From assembly GCF_008725655.1 (NCBI RefSeq), contig NZ_VYXP01000002.1, positions 581,066-645,065 of the forward strand: a stretch of 64,000 nt of DNA, given 5' to 3'. Shown one piece after another: positions 7,783-18,176 of this stretch; within the stretch, counting starts at the first letter, position 1, and the number at the start of each line of letters is the position of its first letter. A model generated the notes under the pieces. The model was not told where the DNA came from. It saw only the letters and a program-made list of their open reading frames with translations, and did not search any database. This DNA comes from Marinihelvus fidelis. Its GTDB lineage: Bacteria > Pseudomonadota > Gammaproteobacteria > Xanthomonadales > SZUA-36. Both the position numbers and the translations under genes were made by a program.

Positions 7783-9746
7783 GCAACCGTCCTTGCCGCG
7801 GGCACCAGCCAGCCGCGCCGGAAAAATGGCAGCAACGCGAGCGCAATCAGCGGGGTCAGCCAGTAACCTGACTCCGCCCAGCGGGTATCGCCATCGGCAC
7901 CGGTGACGTTCGCGAACCGGGCCGCGCGGGCCACCGCCTGGACATCGGAATCATCGGCGGTGAGTGACACGATTTCAGCGCGTGCCGGGCGCGCAGCCGC
8001 ACGCAGCGCGTCCTGTTCGTCACCTGGCAACAGCATGGTCCACAGGCGCAGGTCAGTACCCGAACCGCCCCGCCAGTCGGCCAGCGCCGCGGCCTGCTCC
8101 TGGGCCACGCCATCGGTCATCCAGACGATGGATCCGCCACCGGCCGCGGCCAGCGCGGAATCGGCCAGCGCCAGGGCCTCGGCGGCCACGTCACCGCTCA
8201 CCGGCATGATGTCAGGCGACAGCGAGCCGGCGAAACTGTCGATGATGCCGCCATCGCGGGTGGCCGGCATCACCAGGTGGGCCGAGCCGGCATAGGCGAC
8301 AAGAGCGGTGCGGGCGTTGCCGCGCTGTTGCAGCAGGTCGTGGATTTTCTGCGTGGCGCGCTCCAGCCGACTGGGCTGGACGTCTTCGGTGATCATCGAA
8401 GGCGTGACCCTGACGACAATGGCTAGCGCCGCGGTATCGTCGGCAAAGGGGGATGGCTCATGCTTCCAGGTCGGCCCGGCAATGGCCAGGATGGCCAGTA
8501 GCCACGCCAGCCCCAGCCACTCCAGCGGGCCAAAACGACGGGCTTTTTCCTGCCCGCCCAGCAGGTGCTCCAACAGGTGCGGGGCGACGATGCCCCGCCA
8601 GGCCTGGCGGCCGTCGGCGTGACGACGTAACCGCCACCACAGCCAGGCGACCGGCAGCAGCAACAGCAGCCATTCAGGACGGATAAAGTGAAATGCAAGC
8701 GGCGCGGCCAGCAGCATCGGCGAGGCGGCCACCAGCGTCGCGCCGCCAGGCCCTTCGTCCGGTTGGCCGCGGCCAGCCATCATCTGCCGGACCACGCCCA
8801 GGCCCATGTAGAGCATCGACAACCCCAGCGCGGCCGCCAGCGCCCACCAGTAAACATCACGCCTGGGGCGGTGGGACTGGGTCTGCACCTTGCGGGTTTC
8901 CAGCGCATCGAGCTGGTCATAGATCGCTTCGAGCTGCTGACGGTCCGCCGCGTGTGAATAGATGCCGCCCGTGCTTGAGGCCACCCGCTGCAGCGTGACT
9001 TCATCCAGCGCGTCTTCGCCGGCGGCCTTCGGGTCCCCGACGGCCACGGTATGGATGACGATCCCCTTGTCATGGGCGATCTGCGCGGCTTTTTCCGGCG
9101 GCACCTGGCTGGCTGTGTCGTTGCCGTCGGTCAGCGCAATCAGCACTTTCTCGTCCACGCTGCTGCGATCGAACACGTTGATCGCCAGGCCCAGCGCGTC
9201 GCCGAACGCAGTCTGCGGCCCGGCCATGCGCACCTGGGCCTCGTCCAGCAGTTCGCGCACCACGTCCAGGTCCTCGGTGAACGGCGCCTGTACAAAAGCG
9301 GCGCTGCCGAAGAAGATCAGCCCAACACGGTCACCCTGGCGGCGGGCCAGGAAACCATCCAGCACCTGCTTGACGGCCGCCAGCCGGTCAACGGATTGAC
9401 CCTGGGCGTCGGTGAAATCCTGGGTCGCCATGGAGCCCGACAGGTCCACCGCCAGGAGCATGTCGCGGACCGGAATATCCCGGCTGACCGGTGGCTCAAT
9501 GACCTGCGGGCGTGCGATGGCGACCACCACGCAGGCCCAGCACCCCCACAGCACCAGCCAACGCGCCAGCGTGCCGCGGGACACGGTCGCACCGGCCGAA
9601 GGCTGCTGGCCCAACAAGCGCGCCAGGCGCCCCAGGAAGGGCACCACAAGCCCCTGGCGCGAGGTCCTGTAAGGCGGCACCAGCCACCAGACCAGCGCCG
9701 GCAGGGGCAACAGCAGCAGCCACCACGGCAGCGCCAACGTCAGCAT
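7779..9746 (-). CDS. Fused BatA-BatB double VWA membrane protein
   Basis: 655 residues with two complete BatA/BatB-like units in one chain. Unit 1 (about 1-325): two N-terminal membrane helices, a VWA domain with an intact metal site (DLSGS near residue 100, ALTDGND) and a closing helix. Unit 2 (about 345-655): two helices, a second VWA domain whose DxSxS motif is replaced by VRVTPSM, though WMTDG is present, and a last helix. The second domain probably does not bind metal in the usual way. Unit order matches batA-batB, which are separate genes in many bacteria. It lies between the DUF4381 and TPR genes with 7- and 4-base overlaps. Likely partner of the MoxR ATPase. Confidence 0.85.
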   Translation of the reverse strand: MLTLALPWWLLLLPLPALVWWLVPPYRTSRQGLVVPFLGRLARLLGQQPSAGATVSRGTLARWLVLWGCWACVVVAIARPQVIEPPVSRDIPVRDMLLAVDLSGSMATQDFTDAQGQSVDRLAAVKQVLDGFLARRQGDRVGLIFFGSAAFVQAPFTEDLDVVRELLDEAQVRMAGPQTAFGDALGLAINVFDRSSVDEKVLIALTDGNDTASQVPPEKAAQIAHDKGIVIHTVAVGDPKAAGEDALDEVTLQRVASSTGGIYSHAADRQQLEAIYDQLDALETRKVQTQSHRPRRDVYWWALAAALGLSMLYMGLGVVRQMMAGRGQPDEGPGGATLVAASPMLLAAPLAFHFIRPEWLLLLLPVAWLWWRLRRHADGRQAWRGIVAPHLLEHLLGGQEKARRFGPLEWLGLAWLLAILAIAGPTWKHEPSPFADDTAALAIVVRVTPSMITEDVQPSRLERATQKIHDLLQQRGNARTALVAYAGSAHLVMPATRDGGIIDSFAGSLSPDIMPVSGDVAAEALALADSALAAAGGGSIVWMTDGVAQEQAAALADWRGGSGTDLRLWTMLLPGDEQDALRAAARPARAEIVSLTADDSDVQAVARAARFANVTGADGDTRWAESGYWLTPLIALALLPFFRRGWLVPAARTVA

Positions 9747-10246
9747 GGCCGGTGGTCCCTGATCCAGGCGCGTGCCTGGGCGAACAGTTCGGCAGGCACC
9801 GCGGCCGTTGGGTTCGCGGTGTCGCGACCAGCGGCCGTGGAATACAGCAACGCATCAAACTGCTCACCCAACCCCTGGCTGAATTGGGTTCCGGCCGCCT
9901 CGTCCAGGAACCGGAACCATTCCGGGCCGGTCAGCGCCGCGACATCAGGACGGTGATAGGCGGTCAATGCGGTGCGTTTGAGCAGGTCAGACAGCGCCAG
10001 CGCCGTGGCCGGCACATGATCTGAACCCGACTGCGCCCGCTCGATCCTGGCCAACTCCGCCAGCGCTTCGCGCCGATAATGGTTCTGCTGCCAACGGATA
10101 AACCACTTCAACGCCAGCACCAGGACGCCGATGGTGACCAGTGCAAACACCACCTGCCAGCCGGGCGCCGGCGGCCAGAACGGCGCCGGCGGCGGCACCA
10201 CCAGGTCGTGCAGCCGGTCCAGGCTGGTGGGTGAAGCGTCGTTCAA
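9740..10246 (-). CDS. DUF4381 membrane protein
   Basis: 168 residues. A proline-rich start (PPPAPFWPPAPGWQ) leads into a single membrane helix (about 27-47) and a cytoplasmic helical domain (about 50-165). This matches DUF4381 proteins encoded between DUF58 and VWA genes in MoxR operons. Its biochemical role is unknown; position suggests a membrane adaptor of the complex. The start overlaps the DUF58 stop by 4 bases. Confidence 0.85.
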   Translation of the reverse strand: MNDASPTSLDRLHDLVVPPPAPFWPPAPGWQVVFALVTIGVLVLALKWFIRWQQNHYRREALAELARIERAQSGSDHVPATALALSDLLKRTALTAYHRPDVAALTGPEWFRFLDEAAGTQFSQGLGEQFDALLYSTAAGRDTANPTAAVPAELFAQARAWIRDHRPC

Positions 10247-11171
10247 AGCCGCCCTCCCAGGCGCCGGCGCACCTGCTCGGCGACATCATCGACGGTGTTG
10301 AGCGGGATGACTGGTGTCTCCCGGTGCAGCAGGAATTCACGCCCATCGGCACGGCCATCCTCGAACTCGCGGGTGAAACGCTCACGCAGCCGCTTCTGCG
10401 CCGTGTCGACTTCCAGCTGGCCATCGGCATCGCCAAAAACCAGCCGGCCGGCGGCAGGCAGCTCGGACTCCAGAGGATCAAAGACGAAACCGAACAGTAC
10501 ATCATTGTGACGGGCGATGCGGGTGAGCAGCCGCCGGCTTTCTTCATCCTGCCCGGTGCCGTCACTGATGATGCACACCAGCACATCGTGACGCGCCAGG
10601 CGGTCACAGCGCCGTAAAACTTCGTTGAACATGCCCGGGTTGGAACGGATACCGGCATTGACGGACAGGGCCTGGTTCATGTTCACCACCGCATCCAGCA
10701 GCCGCATGACGGCACCCTGGCTGCGATGGGGACGGACCTCGACGACCTCGCTGTCGTTGAACACCAGCGCGCCCACCTCGTCCTGCTGGTCGAGCACACG
10801 CCAGGCAGCCACAGCGGCCGCCTCCGCCGCGGTCACGGATTTCATGCGCTTCTGGCTACCAAAAAACATGTTGATGCGCTGGTCGACCAGCAGCAACGTG
10901 GTCCGCTCGCGCTCCTCGGTGTACACCCGCGAATGGGTCTGGCGCGTGCGCGCGGTGACCTTCCAGTCGATCTGGCGGATGTCGTCACCCGGCTGGTAGC
11001 GACGGATTTCCTCGAAATTCAGGCCGCGCCCACGCAGCCTGGACGCGTGCCGGCCAGCCAGCATTGAATGGATTGGCTGGCTGGGCAGGAAGCTGAACCC
11101 CTGGGCGCGGTGACGCATGGCCACCAGGTCGGCCAGGCTGACATGGACCCCGGCGGCTTTGGCCTCCGGCT

Positions 11172-11175
<4 letters not shown>
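10243..11175 (-). CDS. DUF58 domain protein
   Basis: 310 residues with no signal peptide. It has the typical RGLNFEEIRRYQPGDDIRQIDWKVTART block near residues 50-76 (given here for identification of the family; the W-K-V-T/A-R core is diagnostic) and a following VWA-like fold. DUF58 proteins accompany MoxR ATPases and VWA proteins and are thought to be cytoplasmic clients or adaptors of the ATPase. Overlaps its neighbours on both sides by 4 bases. Confidence 0.9.
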
Positions 11176-12140
<965 letters not shown>

Positions 12141-12169
12141 AATTACTTCACTCCTTAGGCCCAAATACG

Positions 12170-12204
12170 AAAACGGACGGAAAGCGCGCTTGCTTCCCGC
12201 CCGT
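12170..12204 (-). terminator. Probable intrinsic terminator after arylsulfatase 1
   Basis: On the minus strand a 13-bp stem (ACGGGCGGGAAGC with GCTTTCCGTCCGT, two G-U pairs) closes a short loop and is followed by TTTT. It lies between the sulfatase stop and the moxR start, so it separates the two transcription units. Confidence 0.6.
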
Positions 12205-12272
12205 ATCGCATTCTTGCAAAACCGCCCTTCGAAACCGGGTGCGAGGCACTCGCCCCGCGCCCGGCCTGGTCC

Positions 12273-13793
12273 TTACTGGTTCGGCGTGGACTGCAAACTC
12301 TGCAGTACCTTATCGATACTCAGCGACCCACCCGTGGTCGGCGGGAACTCCTCGAACGTCGCCAGGAACTCGGAAACGAGGGCCTGCGCCGGCACGAAGG
12401 TCCACATCTGGTCAGCGTAAAAATGCCGTACGTATAGCGCCGAATCCGGGCTGACCTCGTAGGGGTCCATTCGCAGGTTAATGATCAGGGGCCAGCTGGG
12501 CGTCTTGCGGAACGCGGTGTTGATCGCGCCCTCCATATACGTCCAGTGCAGCTTCCAGTCGTTGTAGCGCAGTGCGTTCAGGTTACCGGCCGCGTCGAAG
12601 TAGAAAATCTCCTTGCGCGCGCCTTCGCCCTCACCGCTCAACAAGGCAGTCTGGTCATAGCCGTCCAGGTGTGCCTTGAAGGTCTTGCCCGCTGCGCGGT
12701 GGCCTTTGAGCAGCTTCTCTTTCACGTCTGGTTCGCCAGCCGCTGCGAGCAGCGTCGGCATCCAGTCCTCGTGAGAGAAAATATCGTTGATGACCGTGCC
12801 GGGCTCAACCGTACCGGGCCAGCGAACCATCTGCGGGACGCGGAAACCGCCTTCCCAGGTGGTGCCTTTCTCGCCGCGGAACGGCGTTGTGCCACCGTCC
12901 GGCCAGGTGAATTTCTCCGCGCCATTGTCGGTACTGAACACGACGATGGTGTTGTCGGCGATGCCCAACTCGTCGAGCTTGGCCAGCAGCTCACCGACAT
13001 CATCGTCCAGTTGCTTCATGCCGTCGGCGTAGAGGCCGTAACCCGTCGTGCCCTTGTACTCCGGTGGCAGGTGCGTCCAGACGTGCATGCGGGTCGAGTT
13101 GTGCCAGACGAAGAATGGCTTGCCGGCCTCGTGAGCACGTTCGATGAAGTCCAGGCTGGCGGCCAGGAATTCGTCGTCGACAGTTTCCATGCGCTTGCTG
13201 TTCAGCGGCCCGGTGTCCTCGATGCGGCCATCGGCGTAGCTATGCAGCACGCCGCGCGGGCCGAACTTCTTCTTGAACTCCGGATCTTTCGGGTAGAACT
13301 CGCTCTCGGGCTCCTCTTCCGCGTTGAGGTGATAGAGGTTGCCGAAGAACTCGTCGAAACCGTGGTTGGTCGGCAGGTGCTCATCCCGATCACCCAGGTG
13401 GTTCTTGCCGAACTGTCCGGACATGTAGCCGTGCGGTTCCAGCAATTCTGCGATGGTTGGGTCTTTCGGCAGGATGCCCTGCTTCGCACCCGGCATACCG
13501 ATGGTCAACAGCCCGGTACGAAACGGGTGCTGGCCCAGGATGAACGAGGCACGGCCAGCGGTGCAGCTCTGCTGGGCGTAGGAGTCGGTGAACAACGCGC
13601 CCTGCTCGGCGATACTGTCGATGTTCGGCGTGCTGCCGCCCATCATGCCGCGGTGGTAAGCGCTGATGTTCATTACACCAACGTCATCACCCCAGATCAC
13701 CAGGATGTTGGGTTTGTCCTGGGCGGAGACCGCCATGGACGCGATCAGTAAAACGGCGGCAGCCGGAAGCTGCCATAACTTTAGCCTTGTCAT
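12273..13793 (-). CDS. Arylsulfatase 1 (secreted)
   Basis: 506 residues, signal peptide 1-24 (cut after VSA). A type I sulfatase of the alkaline phosphatase superfamily: N-terminal metal motif NILVIWGDDVG, the formylglycine-type motif C77-T-A-G-R81, FGKNHLGD, and a second metal motif FSTDNGAEK. C77 must be converted to formylglycine for activity; no maturase gene is visible. The substrate cannot be told from sequence. It is a close paralogue of the upstream gene, with long stretches of identity such as HLPTNHGFDEF and GNLYHLNAEEEPE. GGAGGAGGAAA precedes the start. Confidence 0.93.
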   Translation of the reverse strand: MTRLKLWQLPAAAVLLIASMAVSAQDKPNILVIWGDDVGVMNISAYHRGMMGGSTPNIDSIAEQGALFTDSYAQQSCTAGRASFILGQHPFRTGLLTIGMPGAKQGILPKDPTIAELLEPHGYMSGQFGKNHLGDRDEHLPTNHGFDEFFGNLYHLNAEEEPESEFYPKDPEFKKKFGPRGVLHSYADGRIEDTGPLNSKRMETVDDEFLAASLDFIERAHEAGKPFFVWHNSTRMHVWTHLPPEYKGTTGYGLYADGMKQLDDDVGELLAKLDELGIADNTIVVFSTDNGAEKFTWPDGGTTPFRGEKGTTWEGGFRVPQMVRWPGTVEPGTVINDIFSHEDWMPTLLAAAGEPDVKEKLLKGHRAAGKTFKAHLDGYDQTALLSGEGEGARKEIFYFDAAGNLNALRYNDWKLHWTYMEGAINTAFRKTPSWPLIINLRMDPYEVSPDSALYVRHFYADQMWTFVPAQALVSEFLATFEEFPPTTGGSLSIDKVLQSLQSTPNQ

Positions 13794-13831
13794 CGTGGTT
13801 TCCTCCTCCAGAACCGGGTGATGAACCCCTG

Positions 13832-13852
13832 AGTATAGCGAAACGCCGTTTC
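13832..13852 (-). promoter_or_regulatory. Possible -10 box and palindrome before arylsulfatase 1
   Basis: On the minus strand the 13-bp palindrome GAAACGGCGTTTC (13852-13840) is followed two bases later by TATACT (13837-13832), a good -10 match. No convincing -35 was found at the right distance, as expected if an activator bound at the palindrome. A looser relative, GAAATATACGTTTC, lies upstream of arylsulfatase 2 at 15635-15622. Confidence 0.35.
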
Positions 13853-13871
13853 AATAAGGTGTAACGGACTT

Positions 13872-13905
13872 AAAAAATGGCGGAAGTCGGAGCTTCCGCC
13901 ATTTT
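13872..13905 (-). terminator. Intrinsic terminator after arylsulfatase 2
   Basis: A 13-bp perfect stem (AAAATGGCGGAAG with its complement) with a 6-base loop; on the minus strand it ends in a run of six T residues. It lies between the two sulfatase genes, so arylsulfatase 1 probably depends largely on its own promoter. Confidence 0.8.
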
Positions 13906-13923
13906 GTTACATCACCGCATGAT

Positions 13924-15513
13924 TTACTGCGGGCCGTGCGGCGTGGAAAGCTTTTCCATCACCTTGTCCAACGAGAAGCTGGCGGCTTTCTGGCGCGGCG
14001 GGTATTCCTGGAAGGTCTCCAGGAAGTCGGCCACGATGGCCTGGGCCGGCACCAGCATGTAGGCACGAGAGAACATCCAGTCGTAGTACGTGTTGGACGT
14101 GATCTGGGCGCGCTCGAATGGGTCGCGGCGCAGGTTGAAGATCAACGGCAGGCGTAACTCGGTGAACGGTTCGGCCCAGATGCGCAGGGTGCCTTCGGCG
14201 CGCTGTTCCAGGAACACGGCCTTCCAGTCGTTGTAGCGGATCGCCATGATGTCGCCATCATCGGAGAAGTAGAAAATCTCCTTGCGGGGTGAGGTTTCGG
14301 TCTCACCGGTCAGCAACGGCAGGATATTGTAGCCATCCAGGTGAATTTTATAGTTGCGACCGAGCGCGCTGGAGCGATAGCCGTCCAGCAGGTCTTCCTT
14401 GATGTCGTCCTTGCCGGCGATGGCGGCCAGGGTCGGGAACCAGTCCATGTGGTGGACGATTTCGTTGGTGTACGAACCGGCTTCGATCTTGCCGGGCCAG
14501 CGAACGTAGGCCGGGACGCGCCAGCCGCCTTCCCAGTTGGTGTTCTTCTCACCGCGGAACGGCGTCATGCCTGCATCCGGCCAGGTGTTCATGTGAACGC
14601 CGTTGTCGGTCGAGTAGAACACGATGGTGTTGTCGGCGATATCCAGCTCATCCAGCTTGTCCAGGAACCGGCCGATATGGGCGTCGTGCTCGACCATGCC
14701 GCAGCTGTACTCGTCGGCGTGCGGGTACTTGTCCTTGCACCAGGCCGTTTTCTCGTCGCTGACATGGGTGCGGGCGTGCATGCGGGTGCCGCTCCACCAG
14801 ACGAACCAGGGCTGGTCCGCTTCGTGCTGGCGATCGATGAAGTCCAGGGCGCGGGCCACGGTTTCGTCATCCACCGTTTCCATGCGCTTCCTGGTCAGCG
14901 GGCCGGTGTCCTCGATCCGGCCGTCGGCGTACGAGTGCAGCACACCGCGCGGGCCGAAGCGCTTACGGAACTCCGGATCCTTGGGGTAGTCCTCGTTTTC
15001 CGGCTCTTCTTCCGCGTTCAGGTGGTAGAGGTTGCCATAAAACTCGTCGAAGCCATGGTTTGTGGGCAGGTGCTCATCCTTGTCGCCCAGGTGATTCTTG
15101 CCGAACTGGCCTGTGGCGTAACCCAGGTCCTTGAGAATGACCGCGATGGTCGGATCCTCTTCCTGCATGCCTTCTTCCGCCCCCGGCAAACCAACCTTGC
15201 TGAGACCGGTGCGGAACACGCTCTGGCCCATGATGAAGGACGAGCGCCCGGCGGTGCAGGACTGTTCGCCGTAATAGTCGGAAAAACCCATCCCTTCGTC
15301 GGCGATGCGGTCGATGTTGGGGGTCTCATAGCCCATCATGCCGCGGGAGTTGTTGGAAATGTTCCAGACGCCGACATCGTCGCCCCAGATCACCAGGATG
15401 TTGGGTTTGTCCTGGGCCAGGGCCGTCGCCGGCGCAAGAGCAGCCGTGAGCGCCAACGCGGTAATTGCGCGCAGGCCTGTACGCCATCGGCGCGGAATGC
15501 TGGGTATAGCCAT
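13924..15513 (-). CDS. Arylsulfatase 2 (secreted)
   Basis: 529 residues with a signal peptide (1-33, ending ALA). Same sulfatase family and order of motifs as arylsulfatase 1: NILVIWGDDVG, C86-T-A-G-R90, FGKNHLGD, YSTDNGVHM. The core aligns without gaps to its neighbour for the first 50 residues of the mature protein; the two differ by insertions such as CKDKYPHADEYSCG, which adds two cysteines. Tandem duplication is the simplest origin, followed by divergence in substrate preference (inference). AGGAGGAAAC precedes the start. Confidence 0.93.
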   Translation of the reverse strand: MAIPSIPRRWRTGLRAITALALTAALAPATALAQDKPNILVIWGDDVGVWNISNNSRGMMGYETPNIDRIADEGMGFSDYYGEQSCTAGRSSFIMGQSVFRTGLSKVGLPGAEEGMQEEDPTIAVILKDLGYATGQFGKNHLGDKDEHLPTNHGFDEFYGNLYHLNAEEEPENEDYPKDPEFRKRFGPRGVLHSYADGRIEDTGPLTRKRMETVDDETVARALDFIDRQHEADQPWFVWWSGTRMHARTHVSDEKTAWCKDKYPHADEYSCGMVEHDAHIGRFLDKLDELDIADNTIVFYSTDNGVHMNTWPDAGMTPFRGEKNTNWEGGWRVPAYVRWPGKIEAGSYTNEIVHHMDWFPTLAAIAGKDDIKEDLLDGYRSSALGRNYKIHLDGYNILPLLTGETETSPRKEIFYFSDDGDIMAIRYNDWKAVFLEQRAEGTLRIWAEPFTELRLPLIFNLRRDPFERAQITSNTYYDWMFSRAYMLVPAQAIVADFLETFQEYPPRQKAASFSLDKVMEKLSTPHGPQ

Positions 15514-15640
15514 AGTTTCCTCCTGAAATGCCCCATTGCGTTAGCGGGACCCCCCCGGCGCATGACGGGCTTTAGACAAACTAACACTACACCATGACAG
15601 TCAAGTTGGTGTGAATTGAATGAAACGTATATTTCCCGGC

Positions 15641-18013
15641 TTACCTGGGAATGGAATTGACTTGCGCCTGCCACTCCGTCTCGGCGGCCGTGGTCCATGC
15701 TTTACCGGCTTGAGAGCGGGCACGCTGGTAGAGCGATCGGGCGATATCGGGGTCGTCGGTCATGATCGCGTACCGCGCCTGCACGCGCAGTGACTGCAGG
15801 CTGTCTTCACCGCTGGCCAGGGCGCCAACCAGCGGTGCGGCCTGATCGGTATCGCCATTGTCCAGGTAGAGGTCAGCGAGTTTCGCTGCCAGGGCATTGG
15901 CCTTGCCGGACCAACCGGCTTCGCGGGCACGTAACAGCGTGTCTTCATAGGCCTGGATGGCCACGTCTCGCGCGCCTTGTGCCAGGCGTACGTCGGCGAC
16001 CAGTTCCATGGCGTCCAGTTCCAGTTGTGAAAGGTCATTTTGTCGCGCGGTGACCAGGGTCGACTCGGCCGCGGCCAGGGCCGCATCGGGGTGGCCTTCA
16101 TCCAGGTCGATCCAGGCGAGGCGTAGCGCGACCTGTCCGGCGCGCATACCGTCGTCGATATCGAGCAGGATTTCGCGTGCCTGTACGTAGGCCGCGCGGG
16201 CTGCCGCGGTATCACCCAGGGTTCGTTGCGCATCACCGATATGCGCCAGCGCCGTGGCCTCGAACAGCCGGTCGCCCGTCTCGGACGATATCTCCCGGGC
16301 GCGGGTGGCGACCTCCAGTGCCGATTCCGCATCGCCGCGGGTGTTGTTGAGCACCGCCAGCATGCCGTAGATGCGGCCAACGCCAACGCGGTCGCCAATC
16401 GCCTCGCGGATGGCCAATGATTCGCGATGCAGGGTCTCCGCCTCTTCCAGGCGGCCCTGGTTGCGGCGCAGGAAACCCAGGTTGTTCAGCATCATCGCCT
16501 CGTTGCGCCGGTCACCGGCTTCCCGGAATGCTGATACGGCCTCGGCCAGGTGCTCATCGGCCTCGGCCAGGCGACCCTGGTCCATGGCCAGGTTGGCGCG
16601 GGCAGAGTAGATGTACCCCGGCATGATTTTGCGGCCGTCGCGCGTGTAGGCCACCACCGCGCGATCCAGCAGCGCGGCGGCCTCGTCCCAGTCGTTACGG
16701 TCCTGGGCGACGATCGCCAGGCTGACCAGGTCGTTGCCGGCCAGGGTGTGGTCATCCAGTTCCGCGGCCAGGGCCAGCGACTCCTGCAAGGCGGTTTCGG
16801 CCTCGGTGAGGCGACCCTGTTGTTCGTAGAGCACGCCTTTGACACGCAGTACGCGGGCCAGGTGTGCCGGTGCATCGGCCGCGCGCTGCTCGGACTCCAG
16901 CGCCTTGAGCAGCGGCTCGGCCTCTTCCGACTGCCCCAGCACGCGCAGGCACGACGCCAGCTCATACCTCGGCGCGAACAAGTCGGGGTCGGCCTCGATG
17001 ATCATCCGGAAGTAGCGTTCGGCCTCGGCGCATCGCCCTTCCATGGCCAGCCCCAGCCCACGGGCATGTGCCTCGTTGTGGAACGCGTCATCGGAGACCA
17101 GCGGTGATTCCTGCCCCATTCGACTACGCCCCAGCAATTCCCCATGGATGGCCTGGACCGCACCACGCGCCAGCGCCATGGGCTCGCTGCCGACCATGGT
17201 GCCGCGTTGGAACGTGCGACCCGAGGACACGAGCAAATAGTTGAGGCGCCACCCTGTTCCCGAGGGCTCCAGGGCCAGGGCGACGGCATGGGTCATGCCT
17301 TGCAGCCGGCCCAGGCTGGCGAGCAGCGGCGCCATCGCGGCTTCGTCCAGGGCGCCGGTCCAGTTTTCGACTTCGGCCAGCTTCAGCACATCCGCCTCGT
17401 TGACGGACACGATGCCACCCGACTCGTCCAGCTGCCCGCTGACGTAGCCCATCAGCCCCAGCCGTACCCAGGCCATGTCGGGGTCATCTTCCGGCACGGC
17501 CAGGGGCAGCACCGCCAGGCGGATTTCATCGTCCGGCGGCGGGGTTTGCCAGGGCGCCCAAAACGCGATGGCCAATGCGACCGCGGCCAGCAACGCCAGG
17601 GGCAGGAGAAAACGGAATCCGGAACGCGTTGATCCAGCCGCCGTTGATGCATGGGCGGTCGTGCTTGTCGTCGATTCTGTAGGCTCGCCGGTGGTCAGCT
17701 CGGCCACGTCGGCCACGAAACGATAGCCATGTCCGTGCACGGTGCCGATCATGGCCTGCTCGGTGGCATCGTCGCCGATGGCCTTCCGGGCCTTCATGAC
17801 CGCGCGGGTCAAGGCCGTTTCGGTGATGACGCGCCCGGGCCAGACCGCGTCCATGAGCTCGTCCTTGCCGACCACTCGATCACGGTGGCTGGCCAGGTAA
17901 TACAACAGGTCAAAAACGCGGGACTGCAACGCCATCACTCGCCCGTCACGTCGCAATTCACGCGTTCCCGGGTCAATGATGCAATCGGCAAATGCCAGGC
18001 GCTGTTCACCCAT
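15641..18013 (-). CDS. Membrane-bound winged-helix regulator with TPR domain
   Basis: 790 residues. Residues about 5-100 form an OmpR/CadC-type winged helix (VFDLLYYLASHRDRVVGKDELMDAVWPG, then GTVHGHGYRFVADV). There is no receiver domain. A single membrane helix (about 133-152) leads to a large, presumably periplasmic region with a run of TPR units (about 310-700). Such one-component proteins sense outside the membrane and bind DNA inside, as in CadC. It is divergent from mddA and upstream of the two sulfatases on the same strand, so either could be a target. AGGAA lies seven bases before the ATG. The direct repeats at 18039-18082 are its probable binding site. Confidence 0.88.
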   Translation of the reverse strand: MGEQRLAFADCIIDPGTRELRRDGRVMALQSRVFDLLYYLASHRDRVVGKDELMDAVWPGRVITETALTRAVMKARKAIGDDATEQAMIGTVHGHGYRFVADVAELTTGEPTESTTSTTAHASTAAGSTRSGFRFLLPLALLAAVALAIAFWAPWQTPPPDDEIRLAVLPLAVPEDDPDMAWVRLGLMGYVSGQLDESGGIVSVNEADVLKLAEVENWTGALDEAAMAPLLASLGRLQGMTHAVALALEPSGTGWRLNYLLVSSGRTFQRGTMVGSEPMALARGAVQAIHGELLGRSRMGQESPLVSDDAFHNEAHARGLGLAMEGRCAEAERYFRMIIEADPDLFAPRYELASCLRVLGQSEEAEPLLKALESEQRAADAPAHLARVLRVKGVLYEQQGRLTEAETALQESLALAAELDDHTLAGNDLVSLAIVAQDRNDWDEAAALLDRAVVAYTRDGRKIMPGYIYSARANLAMDQGRLAEADEHLAEAVSAFREAGDRRNEAMMLNNLGFLRRNQGRLEEAETLHRESLAIREAIGDRVGVGRIYGMLAVLNNTRGDAESALEVATRAREISSETGDRLFEATALAHIGDAQRTLGDTAAARAAYVQAREILLDIDDGMRAGQVALRLAWIDLDEGHPDAALAAAESTLVTARQNDLSQLELDAMELVADVRLAQGARDVAIQAYEDTLLRAREAGWSGKANALAAKLADLYLDNGDTDQAAPLVGALASGEDSLQSLRVQARYAIMTDDPDIARSLYQRARSQAGKAWTTAAETEWQAQVNSIPR

Positions 18014-18038
18014 CTTATTGTTCCTGCTTGATTTTTTT

Positions 18039-18082
18039 ACAGGTCATAAACAGGTCATGGCTTCGTCAGGCCAGCGTCAGGA
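18039..18082. promoter_or_regulatory. Four GTCA half-sites phased at 11 bp between regulator and mddA
   Basis: GTCA occurs at 18043, 18054, 18065 and 18076, exactly 11 bases apart. The longer matches are ACAGGTCAT at 18039 and 18050, and CGTCAGG at 18064 and 18075. Winged-helix proteins of the OmpR/PhoB class bind direct repeats with this helical spacing, and one is encoded 26 bases to the left. Likely autoregulation and control of mddA. Confidence 0.6.
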
Positions 18083-18176
18083 CATTTCCGCCCGAAAACA
18101 CGAGTCTGCGCAGCAAGCGGCCAACGCGGCGTGCGCGATGAAGGCCGACCATTGTTCCACGAGGAGGAGACTCGAC

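Noticed and set aside
15514..15640. TTGACT upstream of arylsulfatase 2 as a -35 box
   Set aside because: No acceptable -10 box at 16-18 bases.
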